Source: Spodoptera frugiperda (lineage: Eukaryota; Arthropoda; Insecta; Lepidoptera; Noctuidae). Taken from it: 64,000 nucleotides of DNA. Below, piece by piece: positions 53,628-64,000 of this stretch (positions are counted from its first letter, which is position 1; every line of letters begins with the position of its first letter). The stretch spans positions 5,456,001 through 5,520,000 of the forward strand of contig NC_064225.1 in assembly GCF_023101765.2 (NCBI RefSeq), in the 5' to 3' direction. The notes under the pieces are model-generated. The model was not told where the DNA came from, ran no database searches, and worked only from the letters and a program-made list of their open reading frames with translations. The translations under genes and the position numbers were made by a program.

Positions 53628-54304
53628 CAAATTAAAACTAGTACTCGTCGAATGGAATAGGTTTTATATATGTTGCTCTTGGTACCTAGTTTTATTCTGT
53701 ATTATATTATTCTCTATATTCCAAAAAATGCCAACATTTTCCTAGTATTTCTATACAATATCTATAGGATTTCTATATAAAATCCAATTATGTTTCTACA
53801 AAACCATTTTTGCTAGTTCCCGTGGTCCTTTTGTTACAATAACACATTATAACTATTGTAGATTATCAAAATCCCCTTTCATAAAGACTCTGAGATTATT
53901 CACAGTAAGTGTACCGTTTTAACCAATATAATAGAAGTTTTGGGTTGATTGTACCGAAGGGACATTTTGGACTGCTATCAGTAGTTATTGTACTGTAAAT
54001 AGGGATAAAATGGACACGATTAGATGGTAAATTGATAATGTTAGGGTATTTAGTGCATTTCATTAAAGTAGATGTGTGTTATTAATTGGTAATTTCATTG
54101 ATTTAATTGAATTGTTCGTGGAAATACGTGGAGGACGGTTCCGAGTAATTTGTTTGGGATTATAATAAAATTATTGTTGACGGTATAGAGGTTCGTGGCT
54201 ACGAGGTAGGCTTTCGATTAAGGAGTTTTGAGTTTAATTCGAGTGTGAGGTGGAGCAATATTGAGTTGTTCGTTATTTTTAATTCTCTTCAGTAGCATAA
54301 ACCG

Positions 54305-54530
54305 GAGTACTACCACGGTTTCACAGAATACCGACGTGAAACAACGCTTGTGTTGTGTTTTATTGTATCAGTGAGGTTATCGGAGGCTTAATTGCCCATC
54401 TTCCCTATCCCCAATAACCCTTATATTACTAACCCCCAAAAGGCCGGCAACGCACTTGTAACGGCTCTGGTATTTTGGGTGTCCATCGATGTGGCAATTG
54501 CTTACCATCAGGTGATCATTCTGCTCGCAT
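54305..54530 (+). repeat. GGCCGGCAACGCACTTG repeat
   Basis: TACCACGGTTTCACAGAATA, CGACGTGAAACAACGCTTG, GTGAGGTTATCGGAGGC, CCCAAAAGGCCGGCAACG, GTGTCCATCGATGTGG and ATTGCTTACCATCAGGTGAT. Confidence 0.7.
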
Positions 54531-54955
54531 ACAAATTTATAATCGTAATAGGATTGAAAATTATGTAAATAAGCTCGCACCTAAAACATGAGACTCATAA
54601 CATAACTCGTGAAAAGTTTGTGTTATCTACATACATAATAATATGACTTTGCTTACCCTACGCGGAACTAAAAGCATGTATTTATTTATGTACAAGTAGG
54701 TTAAATTTCAAACCAATGTCAATAGCAAAGTTCGCATAAACATCGCGTTTTATCATAAATATATTTTATATTACAATTTATGAGACAATAAATTCTGATT
54801 ATAGGTTTTATGTGACACGATAAAGGACCAAAATACTAGAACTTTGTATTTATGGTCTAGAAAACAAATAAATCATAATTGATGTTTTAATACGGGTTTT
54901 TGGTGGTCTTAGTAAACTGTTGAGTGGTAAATCATAATTGTTATTCATTTATAAT

Positions 54956-55256
54956 GGACGTAGTGGCTCGGTGGTTGAAGTGTCCACTTCTCAAGCATAA
55001 AAAGCATTGATTGTTTTGTTAGTCGAGAGGGTTGGAAGTGCGACTGTTGAGAAAGTGGTTTCGGGTTTAAATGCCGGTTGGGTAGTGTTACTGGACTTTT
55101 TTCGGTTTTAAGAAAATTTCTCAGTAGTAGCACAGAGTCTGGAATTGTGCCCGGTATATGGCAATAGGCTCACCCCTTATTTACAAGCGACTTATAACAC
55201 AAAATGGTGAAAACTGAGTACCTCTGCTTACCCCTTCGAGAACAAAAGGCGTGACG
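54956..55256 (+). repeat. SINE pair: family F head joined to family B
   Basis: A family F-like head (GACGTAGTGGCTCGGTGG, CTTCTCAAGCATAAAAAG) at 54956-55016 runs straight into a family B copy: AGTCGAGAGGGTTGGAAGTG, a damaged B box, AGTAGCACAGAGTCTGGAAT, GCCCGGTATATGGCAATAGG, and ending AAAAGGCGTGACGG. Confidence 0.6.
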
Positions 55257-55967
55257 GTATATTAATCAACTTTATTTAACACGAAAACAATGCTACAATC
55301 ATACTGAAACCTGCATAAATCGTGACAAACTTCAATTAAACTGATGTGCTTAATTAAAATGAGATGTTCGCGACCGAATCGAAAATAACAAGAGTGCTCT
55401 TTGTTGGTTGTCAGTACGATGTCAATTGTCGAATAAGTGCGGACTCCAATTGATGATTTCATAAATGGGAACATTGCCTGTTCAATTTTGGTCCTTTGAG
55501 GCGGAAAATCTGGAAAGAATATTAGAAGTGAGAAGTTTTAGTTAGGAATTGTTATCATAACATTAAATTACGCTTTTTGATTTCCAAAACGTACATTGTA
55601 TACAGATGCATATAATATGTTTGTAAAATGCAAAAGTTTGTGAGTCTATTTGTTACTTAATCACGTTAATACGGATAAAGGAATCAGGATAAAATTTAGA
55701 ACAAACATATGAATATGATCGGGAATAACATTTCAGTAACTTTTTATCCCACAGAATCGCGGGTAATGCCATTAACAGAAGCTAGTATACAATGTAAACT
55801 TATTTTTTTTTATAGTATTACATAGTATAGTCCCAAGCACCGACTCCCAAGTCACGTGTCCGAAGTAGAGAATGACCTTAATAGCATACACTTAGCACAA
55901 TTCCAGACTCAGTGATATTACCAAGAAAGTATAATAGATAATACAGTAATATAATTTCTAATTCGTT

Positions 55968-56195
55968 ACGCCTTTTATCCCCGATGGGGTAGGCAGGGGC
56001 ACATTATGGCATGTAATCCCATTGTACAATGTACACCCACTTTTCATCATTTATGTTATAGGTCCTATGTAATAAGGGTTGATTCAATTGACATATACCG
56101 GCCAGGCCGAAAAGGGCCAGCAATAACTTTGCCTGACATGGGAATTGAACCGTTGCCCGGCAGTTGCACTTGCTCTCACTCGACCAATGAGGCAG
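55968..56195 (-). repeat. tRNA-derived SINE (family B)
   Basis: Reverse copy from ACGCCTTTTATCCCCGATGG to CGACCAATGAGGC. GGGAATTGAACCGTTGCCCG marks the head, with a partly deleted middle. Confidence 0.72.
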
Positions 56196-56569
56196 AATTT
56201 CTAAGTAACGCGATATGTATATATATGTACATAGTAGGTATGTATCGTCAAAGGTTTTTATTATGTAGTACTTGAGTTTTTTCTCTCAGTTATGTAATAC
56301 TTACATTACCTGACAACTTGACAAGACAAATAACGCTACGAAATTGTTTTTAGAATAAAAAGAGATAATAGTAGAACTCGTAATACCTACACATTTCTTG
56401 TGAGCATTTGTGCCAATGTTTTTCATTTTTATCATGAATATGTATTTTTAGAATCGACAGGATATTATGTAGACTTCAATTCTGATAAAGATGACCTCGT
56501 TTGTCGAGTCCCTAGTAGGACACTTTTGATTTACGTAATGCAAAATATTACTGCTTTTTTTATTATTAT

Positions 56570-56708
56570 TGTCGTAGTTGTCCGGAGATTTAAGACGCCC
56601 GTTTCTCAGGCATTAGGGTGCGGGTTCGAAACCTACCAACGGCAAGTGCCAATGTGACTTTTTCCATGCTATATGTACTTTCTAAGATTATTTAGACACC
56701 ACTGCACT
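56570..56708 (+). repeat. tRNA-derived SINE (family F), B box intact
   Basis: GTTGTCCGGAGATTTAAGAC, CTCAGGCATTAGGGTGC, GGGTTCGAAACCTACC (B box), AAGTGCCAATGTGACTTTT and TACTTTCTAAGATTATTTAG with ACACCACTGCACT. Confidence 0.7.
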
Positions 56709-57239
56709 ATGTTGATTATTGCTTTTTTGATTTTAAAGCATATAAGTATGGTAAAAAGTTATGTTATGTAAAATATAAAAGATATTGAGCTGCCGTATAG
56801 TAATTCAGGATAAATGCAATTATGTAACAAGAAAAATGTCTTACATGATTCAATCAACCCAATTACGAATCTATATAGGTAGGAGTAAATTCCCACCCTT
56901 ATTCATTTTTCAAGGAACAGCCGATGCCATGCTGAGTCTACCCTTTTGTAGGTCAATGTAATGAAGGCCAAGCAAGCATACGTACTTTAATTAACAGGTC
57001 GATTGGAACACTGCACATCGCATGCACACCAATTATGTTATATTAATTATATTATTATTTGGAGCGACAGCCGTCGTTAATTCGGTGATCTGGGGGAGTG
57101 AGGAAGGAGAGATTTCTTCGTTATTGTTATTAATGGTGTAAATGTGAAAGAGTTTATTGTTTTGTCTTTCTCTCATATTGCACTGGAGCATTTTTAGGGT
57201 ATGATTTATATCTGAAAATATTTTTTGGATTAGCTTTTA

Positions 57240-57485
57240 AAAGAGCAAACGGGTCACCTAATAGTAAGGACACAGTGCCGCTCGTGGACACCTGAAACAC
57301 CAAAGGCGTTACAAATGTGTTACCGCCCTTTGGGAGTTAGGACTTAGGAATTTGAGGAGAGTATTGTTGAGGATTTGGGGATTGCAAATGTGAGGATTTA
57401 AGGATTGGGTGATTGGGCTTCCGGCTTCACTCACACAAAGAAACATAACGCAAGCGTTATGTCACGTCGGTTTTTTGTATTAAGT
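57240..57485 (-). repeat. GGCCGGCAACGC-type repeat, reverse copy
   Basis: CAAACGGGTCACCTAATAG, CGTGGACACCTGAAACACC, a GTTACAAATGTGTTACCGCC core and CTTCACTCACACAAAGAAAC, ending GTCACGTCGG. About 30 bases near 57390 look duplicated. Confidence 0.65.
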
Positions 57486-58054
57486 AGTTATGTGGCTGAG
57501 AACGCTTTATTTAGACTATGCTATGGAAAATAAAACTCCTTAACTCCTACAATTAGGTATACTGTTTTCAGCTAGATAATTAGTTATCTATAAATTTTTA
57601 ACTACTAAACACAAAGATCTTGGTTTAGAATTTTAGGTATAACTAAATATTATTGAAGGGTTAGGTTTCAGACGACTGTTAATTTTGCTTTCATTGTTTG
57701 ACAATAGGTTCTATTATTCACATTATAGTCTGTTACAATTATTTCGTATTCGTAAAGGCCATTTTCCTTTCTCCTGACCTTTGTTCCAATTGGTTTAGGT
57801 TCGGCACTGAGTCTTATCCAGATCTCGCTAAATATCAGTATTTACATAGAGCTACCCTCCACAATAAGCTAAGGGTGACCTGTAGACAGCGATTTATAAA
57901 TCACTACAATGTCTGCAAACAATAATTTCTCTTAGAGACGTTATCTAAAATATTAATTTATTTTATTAAGACCAATAAATCTCTCAATATCACGAATTTA
58001 ATAAAGATGTAGGTATAAATTAAATACAATTTTTGGTTTTAGACAAAATAAATT

Positions 58055-58205
58055 ATGTTATCGGCTTAATCACGTAACTGTTTGACGAGGAACTTGACTA
58101 GTTTCAAGTCATGCCAGAGGCTCATATTAATGAACAGCATTCCGCGACACACGACGCAGCGAACATAATAATTAATTTAGTATGTCTCATGAAAGTTATA
58201 ATAAA
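58055..58205 (-). mobile_element. foldback MITE (TGTTTGACGAGGAAC family), copy 3
   Basis: TTATGTTATCGGCTTAATCA, CGTAACTGTTTGACGAGGAA, CTTGACTAGTTTCAAGTCAT, AATGAACAGCATTCCGCGA and ACATAATAATTAATTTAGTA with TGTCTCATGAAAG. Centre shortened. Confidence 0.65.
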
Positions 58206-58492
58206 AATAATTATAATGTTTTGAACAATAAAAAGACGTTAATTAGGTATTCCCCGGAGTCGAGGGTTCAGGTTTAACGATACACGAGAATTACGATTAT
58301 TAACAATTTCAAATCTTTTTCTGTTTCAAGGAATGGAACACGAGACTCATAATTGGTACCTAGCAATTTGACTTAGGAAGTCGCTTTTATTGTACGCCAT
58401 ATAAACATAAAAAGATAAACTTAGATATATAGGTATTAAATAGAGTGTAAAATGGGTGTTCTTATCGCACCATAATAGTTTTATAAGTTGAA

Positions 58493-58728
58493 TCGCCTTT
58501 TATCCCCGAAGAGGTAGGCAGAGGTGTACACATTACGGCACGGAATGAAAGTGAAAAGTGGGTGTACAATGTACACCTACTTTTAATAAGGGGTGACCCC
58601 TTTTTATATACATATACTGAGCACAATACCAGACTCTGTGCTACTACTGAGAAATTTTAGAAAAACCGAAAAATTCCCTAAATCCTTTTCCGAACCAACG
58701 CACTCGCAAACACTCCCAACGAGGTAGT
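58493..58728 (-). repeat. tRNA-derived SINE (family B)
   Basis: Reverse copy from CGCCTTTTATCCCCGAAGAG. An extra CCACTTTT/GTACACC block (58545-58585) suggests a small internal duplication. The head ends CACTCCCAACGAGG with the B box lost. Confidence 0.68.
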
Positions 58729-60214
58729 ATGGTTCTAAAAGATTTTACGATAATATATTTCGACAAGTAAATATCCACCACATTGATCTTTTCTAATACC
58801 AAACAAAGAAAATAATCAACCATTTGAAACACATTTTAATTGAAACAATTTGTTATGCACTCTAATTCTGATTAAATGCATAATAATAATTGTTATTATA
58901 ATAGAAAATATGTAAATTATAACGAAATTTAGAATAAATTAACTGTTCAGTCAACAGTAAAATAATAATTATGCAAAATAAATTACATTTTACGTAGAAA
59001 CCTCGATTCATTTCGTCATTTACTGAATTGAACGATACGTACATATTTCTGCACGACTGCCTGCTTTACTAAGTTTTAATGCAGCTGCTATGCATGAGAT
59101 GTGAAGTTGAATAATGTGATTATTATGACATAATATAGATATGTTTATTTCTAGTGTAAACATAGTGAACATTTTCTTTTCTTAAATATAATCTTTGCAT
59201 CACTTAAAAACCCTAGACTTAGCTTATTCGATATTCGCCTTTAAACACGTGTTTCTTGCAACACTGTTCATGCACATTGTACCTGCAGTTATAATGAATA
59301 TCGAGATACCAATCTACGTAGAATACAGGAAAACCGTATCGTATTTATTTTGGCCATACATTTTTTATACGACAAGTAATACAAGGGAGCTCAATGAAAA
59401 CAGTTCCGCAGGCACAAACAAAAAGACCGTACAGAAGGACCAAATTTGAAATATCAAACTGAACTGAACTTTCAATATTCAACTCGGAAACAAGGCAATT
59501 TAAACGTTGTAACTTTGAAGGTAGTACTCAAAATAGCTTGTTCGGAACTCAGGTAAAATGGGACGGGGTAGTTGGATTGGTCCTAAAGCACATATGACAC
59601 TTCAATCAACAGTTTGTGGTAATTTTCGGCTGGTGTCCAGAGCAAGTTCTAGTTACAGAGTTTGACAACATCCAAGTCTCATGATTCATTAGCATTTTGA
59701 AGTTTTGATCGTAGGCTTCGATTAGATCGATTGTAATGTGTGGTCCTTTTGTACGGAGATCGTAATAAAGTTACGTAGTTATGTGTTGTTTATTGTTTAG
59801 TGTTGAGTGATTATTGTTTTGGTAGTAATGAACTGGTCCGTATTTTATTTTTGAATGTATTTTAATATAAATATAAAAAGAAAATTGAATTAATTTTTGT
59901 ATAAGGTTAATTAGGACAAGATTATAACCCCAAGCATTTTCAGATTTTATTACTTGATTCATATTAAAAATAATCTCTTTGCTACTTGTGGAATCAAATC
60001 TAAGACTAAGGTGTATTCAAGCAGAATGTTTTTTTATCATGATGATAATGAATAACAAAATATTATAGCTTAGAAATATTGAAATAATTTTCAGCACTTA
60101 ATTTCATTCATTTCAACAGCTGCCAATGGTACTTCTACCCTCCACTCTCATAGTATAACACCCCTCGCTTTGTGCGAGAATACGCTATAAATAAAGGGGA
60201 CTACACATCGAGTG

Positions 60215-60440
60215 GCTCGCAGGGAAGACTGTCCCTATACACAGGGCAGCCATGAACGCTGTGCTAAATTCCCGATAGTTTTTATTTTGTCACTCTTTTT
60301 AGGGATCCGTACCCAAATGGTAAAACTGGGAAGCCTATTACTAAGACTACTCTGTATGTCTGTCACCAAGCTGTATCTCATGAACCGTGATAACTGGATA
60401 TATCATGCATTTCTGTTGCCACTATGACAACATTTTTTTT
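60215..60440 (+). repeat. TE fragment (GGATCCGTACCCAAATGG family)
   Basis: GGATCCGTACCCAAATGGTA, ACTAAGACTACTCTGTATGT and CTGTCACCAAGCTGTATCTC with ATGAACCGTGATAAC are blocks of a repeat I recall as common in Lepidoptera. TACGGAACCCTGTGCG near 60800 may be its other end, separated by the SINE-like repeat at 60450. Confidence 0.5.
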
Positions 60441-60449
60441 TTTTTGAGG

Positions 60450-60545
60450 ATGTGAAAGACATCTTATTACTCCTCTCGCCTTTGGTAAGTCAGCCTCTCG
60501 CTTACTGAAAACCACCCCATTCCTACTCCGTTCGTTTTAAAATTA
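60450..60545 (+). repeat. SINE-like repeat, 'CTCCCGCC' family, diverged
   Basis: ACTCCTCTCGCCTTTGGTAA, GCTTACTGAAAACCACCCC and ATTCCTACTCCG. Confidence 0.5.
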
Positions 60546-61679
60546 GCCCGGGTAACAAATACTAAAAATAAAATGAATATTTTCTGACGAACTAAATTAA
60601 AGTTTCAACGACATATTAACAAATGACGTCACGCGTGACAAACATGGCTATATAGATTTACTATAGGTCAGTAGTCTGTCAAGCATGATCGCCTCGCCTG
60701 GTCGGTAGATCAACCTTTTCCGATCATCACTTTACTCTCTGTTCCCTAAACAGACAAAATACAGCAAACTTGACATGAATGGCACTTTTTGCTCAAATTA
60801 ATAAACGGCTGAATGATACGGAACCCTGTGCGACTAACACCTGGTTTTTGTTAATAAAACCAGGACTATACAGGTTAGGTGCTTTGATATCGATGCTCCA
60901 TATATACCTAGTCTAGTGAAATCGTTATGGGCGCCGAACCTGTATATAGTTCCAGGAAATCTCATATTGAATACGGCGTTAGGTTGTTTTTTTGGTGAAC
61001 GTGAAAATATTTTATTGCTATGCGTTTCAATGTTAACTTGGTGGTTGGTTTCCTATTTCTGTCGAAAAATGAGAGTTTAGAATTCTAGTTTACCCAAAAA
61101 CCTATTTTAGTTTCTGGATTTATTAAAAAAGGTAGGGTAAGTAGTTCGTTTCGAAAAGACAAAGTGCTTAAAACAGTTTTATAATAACTTACAGCATTTC
61201 AAACACATATCACGATATCACAATCAACAAAAAACTTAAATTAATCATAAATACTAGATTAATTTAGTAGTTTAGAAATAACAAACTATTACAAGAAGCA
61301 TTATTAGTCAGTAATCGTTTACTCCTTCAAAAAAAACGTAACTTTTTCTAAAATCAGCTAACGACGTTCGTGTTGCCTTCAATTATATGAATTCGGTATT
61401 ATTTAGCGATTGAGAATTATTTGTTTTTGAGGAAATTATATGGCACTTATCAAGATTGGACTAATATATTTTTATGGTATTTTCATTGAAATAACTTTGC
61501 ATGCTTACCTTTGCCAGTCATTAAACAAATATGGTGGAATTAACAAGACGTTGTTCGAATTTGTAACATAAAAATATTATAGCTATATGTTTCAGTGGTT
61601 TCAAAAGATATTTCTGGGTAAAGAAAAATATTAATCATTAGTTTCCCAAATCGTTTTTAATAGTACGTAGGCTAGTAAG

Positions 61680-61830
61680 AGCTACGGACTACCTAGCGGG
61701 TTTACTGGGGCTCCGCCTCGAAAAGCAGAAGTATAAACGTTGGTGGAGTCAGTAAGAGTTTGACACACCATTTCACCTCGCCCATGGTGGGAGAAGTCAT
61801 TAAATGATTTTCCCCCTTAAAAAATGGGTT
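61680..61830 (-). repeat. SINE-like repeat, 'CTCCCGCC' family, reverse
   Basis: GCTACGGACTACCTAGCGGG, TTTACTGGGGCTCCGCCTCG, GAGTCAGTAAGAGTTTGACA and GGGAGAAGTCATTAAATGA in antisense order. Confidence 0.68.
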
Positions 61831-62618
61831 ACGTTCTCTTACTGAGAAGACTTAAGAACCGATGCCTACCACTCAGAGCGTAATAAAACTTATGTTTATT
61901 TTCGTCCAATTTCGTTTAGAATTCGTAATACTTTTCGTACTTAATGCAGGAGACAGCATAACTTGAACCTAAAGCCACAAAAGAGACTCCACAACTTGGA
62001 GAAGCCCAGTGTTCTGATGATTTCATGGTTGTATATGGTGTAGATCCTGGCTTACAAGAGCTGCATCGATATGGCAGATTGTGGCGTACATGTCCAATAA
62101 AAATAATAATTACGTACTACACAATACCACTACTACGATATCAAATACATAAATCAATACTATACTGCACAATTTCCGAATGAAATCCACAAAAAAAAAA
62201 ACAAATTTTAGATCAAACCTACTATTACATTACACGTATCGAAAAAAAAAACTTTTTGAAACGCTACCAACATACATGGAGGTAAATAAACTAGATGTTC
62301 CAGTGACTCGTAAACTAAAATTTTATCTGCCGTCAGTTTTACAACCAAGTTCTAAAAGCTTTTAAATATTATAGCGCTATTTGCGCATGTGTATTGGAGT
62401 TTTTGACGTATCCAGTTTTTTATTAGTATTTCGATGTTGGTGGTACGGTAGGTTGGTGCAAATATTGGTTAAAACGTCAAAGTAATTGTTGATTTCAATA
62501 ATTTAGTGTGGAGTCAATGATTGTTTGATAATGAGAATTATTTAAATCTTCAAAATAATACTCTTACTCGTACTAGTTTCTGCCAGCGGCTTCGTCCGCG
62601 TTTCCGTGGGATAAAAAG

Positions 62619-62876
62619 AAGGTAATTTAAAAAACTAAAAAACCCGACTGCGTTTCTTTACAACATGAAAATGAAAAAACCCTAAAACAAGAATACAAGA
62701 AAAATTTAAGCAGTCGGGACCCATTCCAAATATTATGAAGACTTAGGACACATACGGCTGGCTTTCTAGAATGGGTCCCGACTGCTTAAATTTTTCTTGT
62801 ATTCTTGTTTTAGGGTTTTTTCATTTTCATGTTGTAAAGAAACGCAGTCGGGTTTTTTAGTTTTTTAAATTACCTT
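62619..62876. repeat. perfect 108-bp inverted repeat with 42-base spacer
   Basis: Arms 62619-62726 and 62769-62876 are exact reverse complements over 108 bases as far as I can read them by eye. They include AACCCGACTGCGTTTCTTTA and AAGCAGTCGGGACCCATTC. The spacer 62727-62768 is unrelated. Transcription would give a long perfect hairpin RNA. Confidence 0.92.
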
Positions 62877-62914
62877 TTTTATTTTATTTTCTTTTAGTTT
62901 TATTATTTATTATA

Positions 62915-63300
62915 TTTTGATATATCTAGTGTCACTCTCACAGTAAATACGAATCAAACGACCCCTATCAAGTTGAAATCCATCGAGTCGTTTAGGCTAG
63001 AGAGTGAGCAATGTTCGAATTTGGCGCCAAAAATCCGCCATTTTGTTTTTTAATATTTTGATCTATCTAGTGTCACTCTCACAGTAAATACGAATCAAAC
63101 GACACCTCTCAAGCCAAAATCCGTCGAGTCGTTCAGGCTAGAGAGTGAGCAATATTCGAATTTGGCGCCAAAAATCCGCCATTTTGTTTTTTTTTACATT
63201 TTGATATATCCAGTGTCACTCTCACAGTAAATACGAATCTAACGACACCTCTCAAGTCAAAATCCATCAAGCCGTTTAGGCTGCAGAGCGTGCCAAACAA
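62915..63300 (+). repeat. about 2.7 tandem units of about 142 bp
   Basis: Units start at about 62915, 63056 and 63199 (TTTTGATATATCTAGTGTCA). Shared blocks are CTCTCACAGTAAATACGAAT, ATCGAGTCGTTTAGGCTAGA and TTCGAATTTGGCGCC. The third unit is truncated, ending near the GCGTGCCAAACAATTATACA stretch. Units differ by a few percent. Confidence 0.9.
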
Positions 63301-63376
63301 TTATACACACATACATACATACATACTCTCGAAAAACATAACCCTCCTTCTGGCGCAGTCGTGTAAAAAATATCCT

Positions 63377-63952
63377 ATAATCTGTCTGTATCCTATAATC
63401 AAACAAGCAAACTTTCACATTTATAATATTAGTGTGATTTGTGTGAAGACGATAATCTAACACATTTTTTCACTTAAGTTACATTTATGGAAAAATCTAA
63501 AAATTTTGTTTTATTTGATGAAAGCATGCTAAGCATAATGAGCTACCATGCAAAGCACGCATAATAGACAGATCATCTGAACCGCCGCCCATATATGTAT
63601 ACCCATCACGCCAAAAAAGTTAAAAGTACTTTGCCAACCTTAAGACTAATCCTCCACCTTAAAACCTTGCTTTTTAGCTACCATTACAGTACATTTTAAA
63701 GACCATTTTCCAAAACAACAATACACATTGTTCTCATAAATATTTTATCGGTGCACGATTTCGTTCATTCCTTCGTTTTTCATTCACTATCTGAAAAATG
63801 GTTTAAACTCAGCTCCGTACAGAAGATAGGTTTCGATAATGCACTGGCTTCTTCATATTCATGAAGTACAATCGGCGAAATGAATGGTGTGCGGGAAAAT
63901 AGTTACAATGGAACTTTATTTTATTTTTTTTTTTTTTTATTTTTTTTATTTT
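63377..63952. other. no feature recognised
   Basis: AT-rich sequence with no assignable repeat or gene between the TE tail and the final SINE. Confidence 0.5.
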
Positions 63953-64000
63953 TAAAAACGTTGCCCCACACTAGGATTTTCTCCTGTGTCGTGGGTGCGT
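63953..64000 (-). repeat. tRNA-derived SINE (family A), cut by the window edge
   Basis: AAAACGTTGCCCCACACTAG, GATTTTCTCCTGTGTCGTG and GGTGCGT form the tail end of a reverse family A copy; the head would lie beyond the window. Confidence 0.65.

Larger units (their letters stand above)
62575..63376. mobile_element. composite TE region: palindrome plus tandem units plus TE tail
   Basis: Starts TTTCTGCCAGCGGCTTCGTC (as at 43398), contains the 108-bp inverted repeat and about three tandem units, and ends with an (ACAT)n stretch and CATAACCCTCCTTCTGGCGC before AGTCG. That ending resembles the 3' end of an RTE-like element. No coding frame. Confidence 0.5.

Noticed and set aside
61930..62095. Minus-strand open stretch of about 50 codons
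   Set aside because: Open and of mixed composition, but no recognisable domain, no clear splice sites and no neighbours to support an exon.

Overview
This window looks like lepidopteran (moth or butterfly) nuclear DNA. The case rests on its dispersed repeats: tRNA-derived SINEs, repeats with the GGCCGGCAACGCACTTG core, Helitron ends of the GCGGGCAAAAGCTAG type, and a TTAA-flanked MITE with the GGGTGCTTTTCCACC end. I recognise these as typical of Lepidoptera from memory and ran no search. The background is AT-rich, exons are short with GT..AG introns, and nothing looks bacterial. I cannot name the species.

Only one host gene is convincing: a c-type lysozyme-like gene on the + strand. Five exons (13301-13448, 28596-28684, 28885-28945, 33063-33195, 34418-34475) join in phase into a 162-residue secreted protein. 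It keeps all eight c-type lysozyme cysteines, but both catalytic acids are replaced (the Glu35 site is Val, the Asp52 site is Ala). It also carries an acidic loop like the calcium loop of alpha-lactalbumin. A second intact first exon (10761-10899), with its own signal peptide, the same splice phase and a GTAAGT donor, lies 2.4 kb upstream. It is either an alternative first exon or the remnant of a tandem paralogue.

Layout. 1-10.7 kb: intergenic, with MITE and SINE copies and short hairpins. 10.7-34.6 kb: the lysozyme-like locus, inflated by transposons. Intron 1 (15.1 kb) holds Helitrons, SINEs, MITEs and a roughly 5.2 kb nearly full-length LINE on the minus strand (about 22416-27610). The LINE has two ORFs and one frameshift, split an older Helitron, and carries a pogo-like transposase fragment between its ORFs. 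34.6-64 kb: no recognisable gene. It holds many SINEs, a second near-identical 1.5 kb Helitron (51735-53203), two isolated GC-rich patches (about 39965-40236 and 50945-51155) that could be distant promoters, an array of CTACG/CGTAG motifs (50249-50327), and near the right end a perfect 108-bp inverted repeat followed by about three tandem units of about 142 bp.

Repeat boundaries are read by eye and are approximate unless terminal motifs are given. Family names are descriptive. I found no rRNA gene, true tRNA gene or CRISPR array.
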